DNA from: Salisapilia sapeloensis
Lineage: Eukaryota; Oomycota; Peronosporomycetes; Peronosporales; Salisapiliaceae
Direction of reading: 5' to 3'
DNA length: 64,000 nt
Assembly: GCA_023334545.1 (NCBI GenBank)
Contig: JAADVB010000043.1
Span: 33,878 to 97,877 of the forward strand
In this document: one piece after another, positions 62,745-64,000 of the stretch
Position numbering within the stretch: position 1 is the first letter of the stretch
Layout: each line of letters starts with the position of its first letter
Program-made: the position numbers and the translations under genes
The notes under the pieces: generated by a model
Databases searched by the model: none
The model's input: the letters and a program-made list of their open reading frames with translations, nothing else
What the model was told of the DNA's origin: nothing

Positions 62745-64000
62745 ATGTCGGACGGTGGTCATGATCGTCCATTGGCACCTTTTGCTCAAGCCGATGATGA
62801 TACTGGTCTAGAAACCCCTGCTGGGTTCCATGATGACTCTCCCGGTGTTATGTACAACCGAGCTATGCCTGATGAAGTTCAAACAGAGGTACAAACTCCG
62901 TTCGACAGCAATGCTATTGTCTTCGTGCCTGGATCCCAAGGTGTGACTAGTGGGCACCTCGATCATGAACCCCCATCTACAGTCACGACGTACACTCAAT
63001 CAACTCCAGATGAAGATCTGACACAAATGGGATGGCCACATTCAGAATCCCAAATGACAAACGGTAGATTTTAGCTTGATGCTTCTGCATGACGCTATGC
63101 ATTTTGGTCTGAATGACTCACGATCCATAATATGCCAATAGCCAAGCCAAGATCTCGTAACTCCAACTGTGTGGCAAAGCAAGAGTTCATAAGAGATACT
63201 ACAAGTCCGCTAGACACTACTTCTGATGGTGACATTAAACCAACAAGAGTCGGCACGAAGGACGATGACAAGGATGATTCCCAATTGTCTGATGACATGC
63301 TTCCGAATAATTTAATCATACAAACCTATCAACGTTCCCATGAACCTGAAGCATCAACGAAGCGCAGGAGAATCTATCGTTCGCGCTTGGACGTAATGCC
63401 TCCGATTGACTCCCAGAGAAATGACGAAGAGGAAGACTCGGAATTCTTTGAAAAGAGAGCAGTGAAATCAAAACTAAGGAAGTTTAGGTCTAACCGCACA
63501 CGATCGACGCCAGCAGTACTACCGATGAGGCGCTTACGTCAGCAGACGGACGGAACAAGTAGTGATAGACAGCGACGTGCAAGTTTTTCAGATTTTGCAA
63601 GTGACCAAAGCTCAGCTTTAGATGCATCCCTTGCGAGATCGGATGATAGTGATACAGAAGTCGTTTACTTTCGACAATCAAAGCGCAGACAGTTATTGGA
63701 TGCTTCTAGTGAGAGCTCGGCGGACCCGTCCGCCAGCATTCGCATCGTGTTGACAGGATTAGAGAAAACAAATACTGTTAAAAAGCAAATTAAGGCGATT
63801 GAGGGGGCAGTGTATGAGAACGACGTGGAGAAGGCGACACACTTGGTCGCTCCGAAAGGCACATTGAAGCGGACGGTCAAGATGTTGTGTGGCATCTCCT
63901 GCTGCAAGCACATTGTGGATGAGCAGTGGCTAGTGGACTCTGCAGAGGCAGGTAAAGCAGTGGATGAAGAAGCATATTGCCTTCGAGATGCGTCGGCTGA
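62745..64000 (+). CDS. BRCT-domain protein, MDC1/PTIP-like, partial at window end
   Basis: Exons 62745-63063 and 63142 onward, still open at 64000; 391 residues are visible. The 78-bp intron restores QMTNAKPRSRNS. The N-terminal 320 residues are Ser/Asp/Thr-rich with (S/T)Q and SD sites and basic stretches (KRRRIYRSR, KSKLRKFRSNR), as in DNA-damage scaffolds. From about 325 there is a BRCT domain: IRIVLTGLEKTNTVKKQIKA, EKATHLVAPKGTLKRTVKML, and CCKHIVDEQWLVDSAEAGK. The order resembles the first of the tandem C-terminal BRCT repeats in MDC1/PTIP, which bind phospho-Ser peptides at DNA breaks. A second BRCT would lie beyond the window. Confidence 0.85.

Noticed and set aside
1..64000. RXLR or CRN effector genes, transposons, tRNA genes, CRISPR arrays
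   Set aside because: I looked for RXLR-EER after signal peptides, LFLAK, transposase/RT motifs, tRNA T-loop sequences and regular spaced repeats and saw none that could be supported; CRISPR is not expected in a nuclear genome.

Overview
The window looks like nuclear DNA of an oomycete, or a close stramenopile relative. Genes are dense, intron-poor and on both strands. Introns are short (about 40-90 bp) GT-AG introns, often with a GTACGT donor. The gene content fits: tandem HGGG-type zinc-finger repeat proteins, a multi-membrane-span PX-type phospholipase D, a phosphoinositide kinase with PH and dysferlin-like regions, a CAMTA factor, a GH17 glucanase with a GPI-type tail, and a full-size ABCA transporter. 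The exact genus cannot be read from the sequence. A large coiled-coil protein resembling the flagellar protein QRICH2 hints at a species that still makes flagellated zoospores.

Layout: 65-784 HAD-like pseudoenzyme (-); 941-1759 Rab32-type GTPase (+, four exons); 2946-3434 mitochondrial ribosomal protein mL40 (+); 3481-6395 CAMTA (-, five exons); a 2.1 kb gene-poor gap; 8545-9724 sepiapterin-reductase-like enzyme (+, seven exons); 9782-10600 glycosyltransferase-like hypothetical (-); 10900-11549 APRT (-, three exons); 11856-13247 double-DEP protein (+); 13392-16544 DysF-PH-PIPK (-); 17132-18976 Na+/H+ exchanger (-, four exons); 19050-20911 lysine-rich hypothetical (-); 21125-21427 small basic protein (+); 21704-28201 ABCA transporter (+, intronless); 28286-28945 FAHD1 (-); 29148-30656 and 30702-31506 tandem zinc-finger paralogues (+); 31655-33091 hypothetical (-); 33315-34727 class III CoA-transferase (-); 34844-35581 four-exon hypothetical (-); 35804-36454 MSS51-C-like protein (+); 36511-37527 hypothetical (-); 37713-42767 phospholipase D (-); 43027-43269 small CxxC ORF (+); 43390-47205 coiled-coil QRICH2-like (-); 47397-49445 neutral ceramidase (-); 49785-50368 three-exon small protein (-); 50939-52033 GH17 glucanase (-); 52189-56146 NRDE2 (+); 56205-58346 IQ-motif protein (+); 58353-59206 hypothetical (-); 59308-59793 hypothetical (-); 59990-61270 membrane-anchored cathepsin X/Z-like protease (+); a 1.5 kb gap; 62745-64000 BRCT protein, running off the end (+).

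There is no operon logic; these are independent eukaryotic genes. Lipid-signalling and membrane genes are well represented (PIPK, PLD, ceramidase, ABCA, Rab32, NHE). Many genes had to be hand-spliced, because several exons are separate open frames and some genes are invisible in single-frame reading. Introns were placed by checking GT/AG ends, phase and family conservation. I judged families by recognising motifs and ran no database search.
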